In this document: piece by piece, positions 47,781-56,122 of the stretch | Numbering within the stretch: the first letter of the stretch is position 1 | How the letters are laid out: every line of letters begins with the position of its first letter | The notes under the pieces: model-generated | What the model was told of the DNA's origin: nothing | The model's input: only the letters and a program-made list of their open reading frames with translations | Databases searched by the model: none | Source of the DNA: Aeromonas fluvialis | GTDB taxonomy: Bacteria; Pseudomonadota; Gammaproteobacteria; Enterobacterales; Aeromonadaceae | DNA length: 64,000 nucleotides | Reading direction: 5' to 3' | NCBI RefSeq assembly: GCF_000819885.1 | Contig: NZ_CDBO01000011.1 | Span: 99,893-163,892, forward strand | Position numbers and translations under genes: made by a program

Positions 47781-49733
47781 ATGCTCACCCCGGATCTGCT
47801 GCAGCAGATCATCGACCAATTGCCAATGAGTATCTTCTGTCGTGATAGGCATGGTCGCTACCTGTTCGCCAATCGTGAGTTTGCCATTGAGGCCAGGCTG
47901 AGCTCTCCCGCCGAGGTGCTCGGCAAGACTGATGCTGAGATGCTGTGGGGCGATATATTTCGCGCTGAGGACGATCAGTTGCTGGCGCGTGGTGTTCCCT
48001 TGCTTCACCAACAACTGTATTGCAACCGGGGCGGCGAGAGCAGTTGGATGGAGGCACACAAGATCCCGCTTTATACGGCGCAGGGTGAGCCATATGCCAT
48101 ATTCGGGATGGTCAATGAGATTGCCCAGCGCAAGAGCCTGGAGCAGACGGTCAAAAAACAGCAGGTGTTGCAGCGTTTTCTGCTCGATGCGATCCCTGAC
48201 CTGATCCGTTTCGATGATCACAATGGTGTGTTGCTGGAGTGCAATCAGGCGTTTCTCGACTTTATCGGCCAGGGGGCGGATGAGGTGCTCGGTCAGCAGT
48301 TGCCGTTTCGGCTGGCCGCGCCGCAGGGGATGGGTCACGGCGAGTGTTGTCTGCTGGATGCCAGCGGGCAGGGGCGACACATGGAGCTCACCCGGGTCGA
48401 TGTCCCCGATGGTGATGGCCACTCCCTCGGGATCCTGACGCTGGGGCGCGACATCACCGGCCTGCGCACCACCCAGGCGCAGTTGCAGCAGGAGCAGCAC
48501 TACGACAGTCTGACCGGACTGCTCAAACTCTCCCGGTTCTTGCAGACCAGCCGCCATCTGGGGGGGCGAAGTGCCACACTGGTGCTGGTCGATCTGCATC
48601 ACTTTCGTGAGGTCAATGATCGCTTCGGGATCCGGATTGCCGACCGCCTGCTCAGCCAGGTGGCCAAGCGGTTGCAGCAGCTGGTACCGCCGCGTTCCCT
48701 GCTCTGTCGGGTCGCTGCCGATGACTTCAGCCTGTTGTTGCCCGACTTCAACGAGCCATTGCAGGGGTGGAGCCAGCATCTGCAGCAGCAGTTGATGGAG
48801 CACTATCAGGTGGAAGATCACCGCATCCAGATCCCGGTGTTTCTGGGGCTGGCCCAGGGGCGGGCAAGCGATGCCGAGCGGTTGCTCAGTCATGCCGAGG
48901 CTGCACTGGCGCAGGGCAAGCGGCAGCAGCAGTACTGCACCCTGTTTGATCCCGAGTTGCATGCCCGGCTCAAGCGGCGTCAGCTGATCGCCGCCCAGTT
49001 GCCACTTGCCATCAAGTCCGCCCAGCTGGTTGCCGTCTATCAGCCCATCATCTGTACCCGCACTCATCGGCTGCACGGTGCCGAGCTGCTCTGTCGCTGG
49101 CCCCATCCCGAGCTTGGGATGATCTCCCCCGACGAATTCATTCCGTTGGCGGAAGAGATGGGGCTCATCGGCCAACTCGGCCAGCTGATGCTGGAGCAGG
49201 GCTGTGCCCAACTGGCGCAGTGGCAAACAGCGCAGCCGGATATGGTGCTCTCTATCAACCTGTCGCCGCTGCAGTTCCGTGATCCGGCGCTCTGTGAGCG
49301 GGTCTCAGCCTGCATCGCTCGCCATGGTCTCAAGGCCAGTCAGCTGGAGCTGGAGATCACCGAAGGGGTGTTGATGGAGAACGCTGACGAGATCGAGACC
49401 AACCTCGACAACCTGATCGCCGCCGGTTTTCAGTTGGCCATCGACGACTTTGGTACTGGTTACTGCTCGCTGGCCTATCTGCCGCGTTTGCAGGTGGCGA
49501 CTCTCAAGCTGGATCGCAGCTTCACCCAGGGGCTGGCCAGCAATAGCGCGACCACCGCTATCGTGCGTTCGGTCATCGGGTTGGGCCATGAGCTCGGGAT
49601 CCGGATCACGGCCGAAGGGGTGGAAACGCCCGAGCAGCAGCTGTGGCTGACCGAGGCGGGGTGTGATCGGCTACAGGGCTATCTGTTCAGTCGCCCCCTG
49701 CCGCCGGCGGAGTTTGCTGCCAGTTATTTGTGA
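47781..49733 (+). CDS. PAS-PAS-GGDEF-EAL protein, probable c-di-GMP phosphodiesterase
   Basis: A cytosolic sensor protein of 650 residues without membrane helices. Two PAS domains (about residues 1-115 and 125-245) are followed by a GGDEF domain (about 250-400), in which the signature is RVAADDF, so cyclase activity is unlikely. The EAL domain (about 415-650) retains ELLCRW in place of EALxRW, INLSPLQF, EITEG, DDFGTGY and AEGVET, so phosphodiesterase activity is likely. The start is uncertain: ATG 47781 or GTG 47772, neither with a good ribosome-binding site. It is downstream of a LapA-like adhesin, a class usually controlled by c-di-GMP. Confidence 0.88.
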   Translation: MLTPDLLQQIIDQLPMSIFCRDRHGRYLFANREFAIEARLSSPAEVLGKTDAEMLWGDIFRAEDDQLLARGVPLLHQQLYCNRGGESSWMEAHKIPLYTAQGEPYAIFGMVNEIAQRKSLEQTVKKQQVLQRFLLDAIPDLIRFDDHNGVLLECNQAFLDFIGQGADEVLGQQLPFRLAAPQGMGHGECCLLDASGQGRHMELTRVDVPDGDGHSLGILTLGRDITGLRTTQAQLQQEQHYDSLTGLLKLSRFLQTSRHLGGRSATLVLVDLHHFREVNDRFGIRIADRLLSQVAKRLQQLVPPRSLLCRVAADDFSLLLPDFNEPLQGWSQHLQQQLMEHYQVEDHRIQIPVFLGLAQGRASDAERLLSHAEAALAQGKRQQQYCTLFDPELHARLKRRQLIAAQLPLAIKSAQLVAVYQPIICTRTHRLHGAELLCRWPHPELGMISPDEFIPLAEEMGLIGQLGQLMLEQGCAQLAQWQTAQPDMVLSINLSPLQFRDPALCERVSACIARHGLKASQLELEITEGVLMENADEIETNLDNLIAAGFQLAIDDFGTGYCSLAYLPRLQVATLKLDRSFTQGLASNSATTAIVRSVIGLGHELGIRITAEGVETPEQQLWLTEAGCDRLQGYLFSRPLPPAEFAASYL

Positions 49734-49745
49734 CAGTCTGCAATA

Positions 49746-49779
49746 ACAGAGAGGCCACCCGCAGGTGGCCTCTCTGTTT
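49746..49779. terminator. Bidirectional terminator between the GGDEF-EAL gene and rraB
   Basis: The 14-bp stem ACAGAGAGGCCACC...GGTGGCCTCTCTGT is followed by TTTC and separates converging genes. Confidence 0.85.
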
Positions 49780-49789
49780 CTGACAGGGA

Positions 49790-50137
49790 TCAATCCTGAA
49801 AGTAGGTGCCCCAGCCATCGTAATCCACCCCGTATTTTTCGAGGATCGGCAGCATCTTTTCGATATCGGCCACGATGGCATCGACATCCAGCTTGCACTC
49901 GATGGTGGCATCGAAGCAGAAGATGGTGGCGCCATCATCCAGTTCCATCTCCTCGGCATCAGTCACTTCAAAGCCGGCCTTGAACAGGTCAACCGCTGCT
50001 TTTTCCAGACGGTCGAAATCCTGGCAGGCGAAGTGGTGTTCGATGTCGTAATCCATATCGGGGTTGCTGCCATCGGCCAGCAGCTCGTTGACGATCTCGG
50101 TGGTCTCTTCACGCCACTCTTGCATATTCAGACTCAT
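49790..50137 (-). CDS. rraB: Ribonuclease E inhibitor RraB
   Basis: Cytoplasmic protein of 115 residues that binds RNase E and lowers its activity. It is very acidic. The conserved stretches are ELLADGSNPDMDYDIEHHFA and the C-terminal YGVDYDGWGTYF. GGAGG precedes the ATG at 50137. Confidence 0.94.
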   Translation of the reverse strand: MSLNMQEWREETTEIVNELLADGSNPDMDYDIEHHFACQDFDRLEKAAVDLFKAGFEVTDAEEMELDDGATIFCFDATIECKLDVDAIVADIEKMLPILEKYGVDYDGWGTYFQD

Positions 50138-50390
50138 GTTGCCTCCAGGCGGTATCATTGCGGCAAAGCATACTCGCAGAGTGGATTCGGCTCAATGTGG
50201 CAAATCTATAGACGCTCTGATTTCCCACGGTTTGGTGATGAGTGATAGATGAGATTGGTTATGACCAGGCCGTTTTTACCCTGAAATAACCAATAACCAT
50301 CCCTGGTGTTCGGTTGTTGAGCGAATTTGCTCTGTATCGAGCCTTCATGGATGGGACCCTGCACAGGAAAGGAGTTAACGCGCATCGTTG

Positions 50391-50428
50391 GCCAGATAGC
50401 TCAGTCAGTCGTACAGGGGATTGAAAAT
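50391..50428 (+). pseudogene. Decayed 5' half of tRNA-Phe(GAA)
   Basis: From the acceptor strand to the anticodon loop the sequence follows bacterial tRNA-Phe: GCC, then GATAGCTCAGTC (D arm), then AGGGGATTGAAAAT (anticodon stem and GAA loop) at the proper spacing. About 33 of 39 positions agree with E. coli tRNA-Phe as I recall it. The D-stem is damaged, and the 3' side of the anticodon stem and everything after it are missing, replaced by IS-derived sequence. It cannot make a working tRNA. Confidence 0.65.
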
Positions 50429-51110
50429 GTTGTCATGTCTCTGCTCTGGTCGGCCTCTTCTACAAGGCGTCGCTTTCGCCCCTTTGCGCGAGATAAGCTG
50501 ATGGCTGGTTTTGCTGTCATAGGCGCCATCCGCATAAACATGTCCCAGCTTACGCCGCAGAGGGTTGAGCAAAGTGGGCAATACCTCGGCATCATGGACA
50601 TTTTCCAGCGAGACTTCCGCCGCCACGATATCGTGGGTCACTGGGTCTACCGCCAGATGCAACTTGCGCCAGACTCGCCGCTTCTCGGTACCGTGTTTTC
50701 TGGCCTTCCACTCGCCTTCACCAAACACCTTCAGCCCGGTGGAGTCGATAACCAAATCGGTAATGCGTCCCTCCCCTTTGAGGGCTGTCGATAAGCCACT
50801 ATCACCGTGTGGGCTCGCTTGCTGACACAGCTGTAGTCCGGTGCACACAACGGCACATTCATCAACTCGAACAGGGACTCGAGTAGTCCCTGAGTGGCCC
50901 GCAGGGTGAGGTTGAAAATCCCCTGAGCATCAGGAAGGTACAGATAGTCTGGGCAGTGTAAAGCTGGCTGCGGCCCCGCCGCCCATGATGGTCGTGGTGG
51001 AATCAGTTGCTCATGGCCTCGGCATCAACCCAGAAGGTGAGTGAACCACGGTTAATCAAAGACTTGTTGTATTTAGGCCAGTTGGTGATGGGGTGAAGCG
51101 ACGTGCCCAT
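50405..51110 (-). pseudogene. Degenerate IS5-family transposase
   Basis: The N-terminal part (from the ATG at 51110) begins MGTSLHPITNWPKYNKSLI and contains LINRGSLTFWVD, typical of IS5-family (IS903-like) transposases. It is then interrupted by stops and frameshifts. The later frame 50405-50848 keeps DSTGLKVFGEGEWK and KRRVWRKLHLAVD, including a catalytic Asp and the following conserved core, then DGAYDSK with a second Asp. The C-terminal third, with the catalytic Glu region, is missing; the last residues are read from the antisense of the tRNA fragment. The element is inactive. Confidence 0.85.
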
Positions 51111-51201
51111 GATGATGCAGATTTGAAGAGGATGGTGGTGATCAGATCACCGAATGGTCAGTTAGTTCCATTCAAGCTGCATCGACTTGGGCAACAACGC
51201 C
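50429..51201 (-). mobile_element. Truncated IS5-family (IS903-like) insertion sequence
   Basis: One end can be proposed at 51184-51201, where the minus strand reads GGCGTTGTTGCCCAAGTC. This resembles the GGCTTTGTTG-type terminal repeat of the IS903 group. The transposase remnant lies inside. The other end is absent: IS-like sequence stops at about 50429 against the tRNA-Phe fragment. No target duplication could be identified. Confidence 0.65.
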
Positions 51202-51277
51202 GTAAATCAGTTGATGCATGACTCAATTTCAAGATGATAACCTTGCCTCACATTGATGTAATTTATTGTATTTATTT

Positions 51278-51302
51278 GGGATGATAAGTATCCCTATTTT
51301 TT
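51278..51302 (+). terminator. Terminator-like hairpin in the leader of the glycosyltransferase operon
   Basis: A short stem (GGGAT-7 bases-ATCCC) is followed by TATTTTTT, 53 bases upstream of the first gene. It could end transcription entering from the IS side or act as an attenuator. Confidence 0.35.
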
Positions 51303-51354
51303 CATGACGCAAGTAGGCGGACTGATTGCGTCATTCTATTGTCGGGAAGTTTAT

Positions 51355-52095
51355 ATGGGTTATTCAATTGATGTATCAGTCGTTGTGCCAGCCAAAGATG
51401 AACGGGACAACCTGGCTCCCCTTATCGGTGAAATCGATGCTGCGCTTGGCGGGAAGTACGATTACGAATTGGTCTACGTGGATGACGGGAGCGAAGACGA
51501 CAGCTACACCATCCTGTGCGAGCTGAAGACGCGTTTTCCCCGTTTGCGGGTGGTGCGCCACGAGCGGGCCGTTGGTCAGAGCATGGCGGTGCTCAGTGGC
51601 GTGCGTCATGGCCGTGGCGAGTGGCTGGTGGTGCTCGATGGGGATGGCCAGAATGACCCCGCCGATATTCCGGCCATGCTGGAAGAGGCCAAGCGCCGTT
51701 TTGCAACAGACCCGAAGGCGGTGGGGCTCATCGGCCATCGCGTCAATCGCCGCGATGACTGGGTAAAACGACTCTCTTCCAAACTGGCCAACGGTTTTCG
51801 CGACCTCTTGCTGCGCGACGGCATCCCGGATACCGGTTGTGGTCTCAAGGTGGTGCGGCGCGACTGGTATCTGCGCTTGCCCGGTTTCAACCATATGCAC
51901 CGTTATATTCCAGCCCTGATCCAGGCGCAGGGCGGTCGCATGTCACCCTGGCCGGTCAATCACAGGCCCAGACAGGCGGGAATCTCCAAATACGGGGTCT
52001 GGAATCGCCTTTGGGTCGGTCTGGTGGACGTCGTCGGCGTCTGGTGGCTGCAGCGGCGCTCCAAGGTCGTCGAGGTAAGGGAGGTGCTGGACTGA
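51355..52095 (+). CDS. Family 2 glycosyltransferase (polyprenyl-phosphate sugar transferase type)
   Basis: A 246-residue GT-A fold enzyme. Key motifs are VVVPAKDERDNL, the nucleotide-binding YVDDGSEDD, the catalytic VLDGDGQNDP and GHRVNRRDDWVK. It resembles ArnC and dolichyl-phosphate mannose synthase-type enzymes that load a sugar on a polyprenyl phosphate. The C terminus has a weakly hydrophobic amphipathic stretch (RLWVGLVDVVGVWWLQ). GGAAG precedes the ATG at 51355. It is the first of three overlapping genes. Confidence 0.88.
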   Translation: MGYSIDVSVVVPAKDERDNLAPLIGEIDAALGGKYDYELVYVDDGSEDDSYTILCELKTRFPRLRVVRHERAVGQSMAVLSGVRHGRGEWLVVLDGDGQNDPADIPAMLEEAKRRFATDPKAVGLIGHRVNRRDDWVKRLSSKLANGFRDLLLRDGIPDTGCGLKVVRRDWYLRLPGFNHMHRYIPALIQAQGGRMSPWPVNHRPRQAGISKYGVWNRLWVGLVDVVGVWWLQRRSKVVEVREVLD

Positions 52096-52457
52096 TGGAT
52101 GACCTGCTTTCGCTCCCCCTGCACTGGCTCGACTGGACCGGCCTGCATGTGACCGGCTGGAAGCTTATCGGCTACACGGGGGCGCTCATGTTCGGGGGGC
52201 GCTGGCTGGTGCAATTCATTGCCTCCAGGCGGGCGGGCCGACCTGTGATCCCCCGCGTGTTCTGGTATATGAGTGTGCTTGGTAGCCTGATGACACTGAG
52301 TTACTTCCTCTTCTCGCCCAAACAGGACTCTGTCGGGGTATTGCAAAACCTCTTCCCCACCTTTACCGCCCTCTACAGCCTCTATCTGGATATTCAGCAT
52401 CGCGGCTGGAAGCGGGACAAACTCATCCATGACAACGGGATTCGCCATGGTAAATGA
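52095..52457 (+). CDS. LAB_N-domain small membrane protein
   Basis: A 120-residue protein with about three membrane helices. The stretch WKLIGYTGALMFGGRWLVQFIAS followed by PVIPRVFWYMSVLGSLMTLSYF is typical of the domain named after the N terminus of lipid-A-disaccharide synthase. Such small proteins often sit beside polyprenyl-P glycosyltransferases, but their role is not known. Its ATG overlaps the stop of the GT2 gene (TGATG), and the next gene begins inside it. Confidence 0.82.
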   Translation: MDDLLSLPLHWLDWTGLHVTGWKLIGYTGALMFGGRWLVQFIASRRAGRPVIPRVFWYMSVLGSLMTLSYFLFSPKQDSVGVLQNLFPTFTALYSLYLDIQHRGWKRDKLIHDNGIRHGK

Positions 52458-54153
52458 TCGTACCCTGCTCAATCAGAGCTCTCTTGGCTGGCTGCTACTG
52501 ATTGCCCTAGCCGTGCTTGGCATCGGGCTTGGGTTGCGCGATCCCTGGCCAGCTGACGAGCCCCGCTTCGCCCTGGTGGCCAAGGAGATGGTGGAGAGCG
52601 GCCAGTGGTTGTTCCCGATGCGCGGTGGCGAGATTTATCCGGACAAGCCTCCCATGTTCATGTGGGGGATCGCCATCGGCTATCTGCTGACCGGCTCCAT
52701 CAAGGTGGCCTTTCTGCTGCCCTCATTACTCGCGGGTCTGCTGACCCTGGTGCTGGTATGGGATCTGGGCCGCCGGCTGTGGACGCCCCAGGTCGGTTTT
52801 CTGGCCGGTTTGCTGCTGCTCTTTACCGTCCAGTTCACCCTGCAGGCCAAGACAGCCCAGATCGATGCGCTGGTCACCTTCTTCATCACCCTGGGTCTTT
52901 ACAGCTTCATTCGCTTCCTTTTGTGTCACGGGGGCTGGCGCTGGTACTGGCTAGGCTGGTTTGCCGCCGGCCTTGGCATCATCACCAAGGGGGTGGGACT
53001 GTTGGCACTGCTGGTGCTGATCCCGGCGATCTGGACCCATTGGGATAAAATTCGCACGGCATCCCGCAGTGACTGGCTCAAGGGACTGGCGGGGCCGCTG
53101 TGCATGCTGCTGGCGATCGGCCTGTGGCTGGTGCCCATGCTGATCGCCGTGGCCCAGAGCGGCGACCCCATACTGCAGGCGTATCGGGACAACATCATGC
53201 TGCGCCAGACGGTGACCCGCTATGCCAACTCCTGGCATCACGTCAAACCCTTCTGGTATTACCTCACCTCGGTGATCCCGCCATTTTGGCTGCCCGTTTC
53301 CCTGCTGCTGCCCTGGCTAGTAGTGCAGTGGCGCAGAGCCATTCAGGGGGGGGATAAACGCATCATATTGCTGCTCGGCTATCTGGTGCTGGTGGTGATC
53401 TTCTTCTCGGTTTCGCCCGGCAAGCGCGGCGTCTATGTGACGCCTGGCACGCCGGCTTTGGCGCTGCTGAGCGCCCCCTTCATCGCCGCCCTGCTGGCCC
53501 GACGTTGGCTAGGCCGCCTGCTGTCAGGGCTTGGCTGGTTGCTGGGCATCGTCTGCCTCGGTGGGGCGGTCGCGCTGGAGTTCAGTGCCAAGCTGGCCAG
53601 CCGGGTGAGCGAACTGGGGCCGACCCCCTGGCTCCCTCTGCTGGTGATGGGGGGTGTGTTGCTGCTCGTCAACGCCTTGCTGCGCCGGGCACCGCTCACC
53701 GCCATTCTGGCCACCCTCGCCTGTGGCTGGCTCATCTACTCCACCTGGATCTGTACGCGCCTCAACGACATGCGCACGCCGCAAACCGTGATGGCGTTGG
53801 CTGCGGAGCGGGTACCGGCAGGGAGCGAATTGCTGCTGACCGGTTTCAAGGAGCAGCACTTGCTGTTTGCACGCCAGCCGCTGCGACACTACAGCTACCA
53901 TATGCCGAATGATCTCCAGGCCCGAGAGGCGGCAGCCTGGGTGGCCGCCGCCCCCGGACGCTGGGTATTAGGGCCGACCCGTCTGATGGCACGCTGTTTT
54001 GACCCCGCGCGCATGGACAACCTTGGTAATCGCCACCGTACCGACTGGCTGCTGGCCAATGCCGAGGCTATCAAGCCGACCTGTCAGGGGCTCAGGCCAG
54101 AGATAGAACCATTCAGCTATGTGCCAGGCCCCAAGGAGGGGAACCTGAACTAA
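52447..54153 (+). CDS. ArnT-like family 39 glycosyltransferase
   Basis: Integral membrane protein of 568 residues with about 10-12 helices. The first periplasmic loop holds the catalytic motif DPWPADEPRFALVAKEM (acidic pair as in ArnT), followed by GGEIYPDKPPMFMW. The class transfers a sugar from a polyprenyl-phosphate carrier to lipid A, core LPS or protein in the periplasm. With the GT2 and LAB_N genes it forms an ArnC/ArnT-like pair. The start at 52447 overlaps the preceding gene by 11 bases; 52429 is an alternative. Confidence 0.87.
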   Translation: MVNDRTLLNQSSLGWLLLIALAVLGIGLGLRDPWPADEPRFALVAKEMVESGQWLFPMRGGEIYPDKPPMFMWGIAIGYLLTGSIKVAFLLPSLLAGLLTLVLVWDLGRRLWTPQVGFLAGLLLLFTVQFTLQAKTAQIDALVTFFITLGLYSFIRFLLCHGGWRWYWLGWFAAGLGIITKGVGLLALLVLIPAIWTHWDKIRTASRSDWLKGLAGPLCMLLAIGLWLVPMLIAVAQSGDPILQAYRDNIMLRQTVTRYANSWHHVKPFWYYLTSVIPPFWLPVSLLLPWLVVQWRRAIQGGDKRIILLLGYLVLVVIFFSVSPGKRGVYVTPGTPALALLSAPFIAALLARRWLGRLLSGLGWLLGIVCLGGAVALEFSAKLASRVSELGPTPWLPLLVMGGVLLLVNALLRRAPLTAILATLACGWLIYSTWICTRLNDMRTPQTVMALAAERVPAGSELLLTGFKEQHLLFARQPLRHYSYHMPNDLQAREAAAWVAAAPGRWVLGPTRLMARCFDPARMDNLGNRHRTDWLLANAEAIKPTCQGLRPEIEPFSYVPGPKEGNLN

Positions 54154-54188
54154 GAAAGAGGGGCTGCCATTGGCAGCCCCTCTTTCAT
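54154..54188. terminator. Bidirectional terminator between the GT operon and the epimerase gene
   Basis: A perfect stem (GAAAGAGGGGCTGCC with GGCAGCCCCTCTTTC) follows the GT39 stop codon directly; the converging epimerase gene ends 24 bases further on. Confidence 0.88.
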
Positions 54189-54211
54189 TGTCAGGCCAGA
54201 TCGCGGCTCGC

Positions 54212-55210
54212 TTAGACTCCGTAGTACTCCTTGTACCACTCGACGAAGCGGGAAACTCCTTGTGCCAGCTCCACTTGAGGTCGGTAGCCGGTTGCCTCAA
54301 AAAGTGCCTCGGTATCGGCCCAGGTGGCGAGCACATCGCCGGGCTGCATGGGACAGAGATTGCGGATGGCCTGTTTGCCTAGTGCTGTTTCGATGGCCTC
54401 CACGAAGTCGACCAGACGCACCGGGCTGCCGTTGCCGATATTGAATAACCGATAGGGGGCCGAGCTTGACTCGGTCTGTCCGTGCCAGGCGGAGTTCGCC
54501 ACCGGAGGGCGATCCGCGATGCGTATTACTCCCTCGACGATGTCGTCGATATAGGTGAAGTCCCGGCTCAGTGCCCCCTGGTTGTAGATGTCGATCGGTT
54601 CATCGTTCAGGATGGCTCGCACGAACTTGAACAGGGCCATGTCGGGGCGCCCCCAAGGGCCGTAGACGGTGAAGAAACGCAGCCCAGTGGTCGGTAAACC
54701 GTAGAGGTGGGAGTAGGAGTGGGCCATCAGCTCATTGGCTTTCTTGCTCGCCGCATAGAGGGAGACAGGATGATCCACCCCGTCCGAGGTCTTGAACGGC
54801 ATCTGCTCGTTGAGGCCGTAAACCGAGCTCGATGAGGCATAGACCAGGTGCCCGATCCCGTGATGGCGACACCCCTCGAGGATGGTGAGGGTCCCGTTGA
54901 GATTGCTGTCGGCATAGGCGAAGGGGTTGTCCAGCGAGTAACGCACTCCGGCCTGGGCCCCCAGATGGATCACCCGGTCGAACTGCTCCCGGACGAACAG
55001 GGCCGCGATGGCTTGCCTGTCCGCGAGATCGCCGCGCTCGAAGCGAAAATCGGACAGTGGCAGGAGCTGCGCCAGCCGCGCCTCTTTCAGACTCACTTCG
55101 TAGTAGTCATTGAGATTGTCGAGGCCGACGACCTGATGCCCTTCGTGACAGAGCCTCTGCGCCACATGAAAGCCGATAAAGCCGGCGGCGCCGGTGACTA
55201 AGTACTTCAT
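54212..55210 (-). CDS. NAD-dependent UDP-sugar epimerase, UDP-glucuronate 4-epimerase type
   Basis: A short-chain dehydrogenase-type epimerase of 332 residues. The NAD motif is VTGAAGFIGFHVAQ, the catalytic Ser-x24-Tyr-x3-Lys triad is in YASSSSVYG and SLYAASKKANE, and the pattern TVYGPWGRPDMALFKF marks UDP-glucuronate epimerases (GalA-forming). It starts 7 bases after the truncated UDP-glucose dehydrogenase. The expected product is UDP-galacturonate; specificity is inferred. Confidence 0.9.
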   Translation of the reverse strand: MKYLVTGAAGFIGFHVAQRLCHEGHQVVGLDNLNDYYEVSLKEARLAQLLPLSDFRFERGDLADRQAIAALFVREQFDRVIHLGAQAGVRYSLDNPFAYADSNLNGTLTILEGCRHHGIGHLVYASSSSVYGLNEQMPFKTSDGVDHPVSLYAASKKANELMAHSYSHLYGLPTTGLRFFTVYGPWGRPDMALFKFVRAILNDEPIDIYNQGALSRDFTYIDDIVEGVIRIADRPPVANSAWHGQTESSSAPYRLFNIGNGSPVRLVDFVEAIETALGKQAIRNLCPMQPGDVLATWADTEALFEATGYRPQVELAQGVSRFVEWYKEYYGV

Positions 55211-55216
55211 TGTATT

Positions 55217-55621
55217 TTATCCAGCTCGTGTATTTTCCAGGCTATCGCCGCGGCCGATGGCGTACTTGTTGATCACCACCTTGCCCGCCTGCATTAGACG
55301 GCCTATGGTGCCGGCCACCGCCAGCATGTGCTGAAGATCGGCAGAACCGTCTTCGTCCGGCAGGGTGCCGACCGCGATGAAGATGAGCTCGGCAAAGGCC
55401 ACCCCTTCGGCCACATCCGTGGTGAAGTGCAGGCGGCCAGCCTGATGGTTAGCTTGCACCATGGGGGCCAGGCCGGGTTCAAAGATGGGGATGATCCCCT
55501 CCTTGAGGCATGCGACCTTGTTGTCGTCCACATCCACACAGGTGACCTGGTGGCCCATTTCGGCGAGCACGGCCGCCTGAACCAGCCCTACATAACCAAT
55601 CCCGAATACGACGACTCTCAT
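55217..55621 (-). pseudogene. ugd: UDP-glucose 6-dehydrogenase with internal in-frame deletion
   Basis: Only 134 residues remain of an enzyme normally about 390 long. Residues 1-119 are the intact N-terminal NAD domain (MRVVVFGIGYVGLVQAAVL, FEPGL, FIAVGTLPDEDG), ending at GKVVINK just where the STVPVGT motif should follow. The last 15 residues (YAIGRGDSLENTRAG) look like the genuine C terminus of this family, which often ends in a YxxIGR-type run. So about 250 residues, including the catalytic cysteine and the UDP-binding domain, have been removed in frame. The product cannot be an active dehydrogenase. It precedes the epimerase by 6 bases in the same operon. Confidence 0.8.
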
Positions 55622-56122
55622 CTGAGTGTTGCTCCTCGATGTCGGCAGTGACAAGCCGTCCATTCTAAGTAACGGATCCTGATAGTGCTAGCGCATCCAA
55701 TGGTGTACGTCAGCCCCTAGCGATGATTCAGGGCCGATTTACTGATCCCCATCGCATCCCATGTGGCACGCCAAGCCTATCCCTGGTCGAGTGGAAAATT
55801 TTAATTGAGTCTGACTCGGGTCGAACGTTTATTATTTTGGTTGTCTCATGATGCTACCTGCCCGAGTATGAGATGAGAGGGTTGCCTCTAATCAGGCGAC
55901 CCAATGCACTATGTCATGCACTTAGCCCCTCTCCTTGGTACTTGCTATAAGCCCTGTGAGCCTACCCAACCATGGTAAAAGAATCTGCAGCCATCGCTAA
56001 CTGCATGCTCGGAATAGTGAAAAAGGTATAATGGCGACCAAATCCTATCGTTACCCAAAAAACTGACGTGTCAGACACCCCGAAGCGTCTGATCCCGCGC
56101 TGTGACAGGAAAGAATAAACTG
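55622..56122 (+). other. Intergenic region between ugd remnant and LacI-type gene, with candidate promoter
   Basis: About 500 bases without a supported gene. A TATAAT box at 56027-56032 lies 91 bases before the regulator start, with only a weak -35. I see no terminator and no repeat here; AT content is higher than in the flanking core genome. Confidence 0.4.

Noticed and set aside
50327-50794. 155-codon plus-strand open frame over the IS remnant
   Set aside because: It is antisense to the recognisable IS5-type transposase and would start within intergenic DNA.
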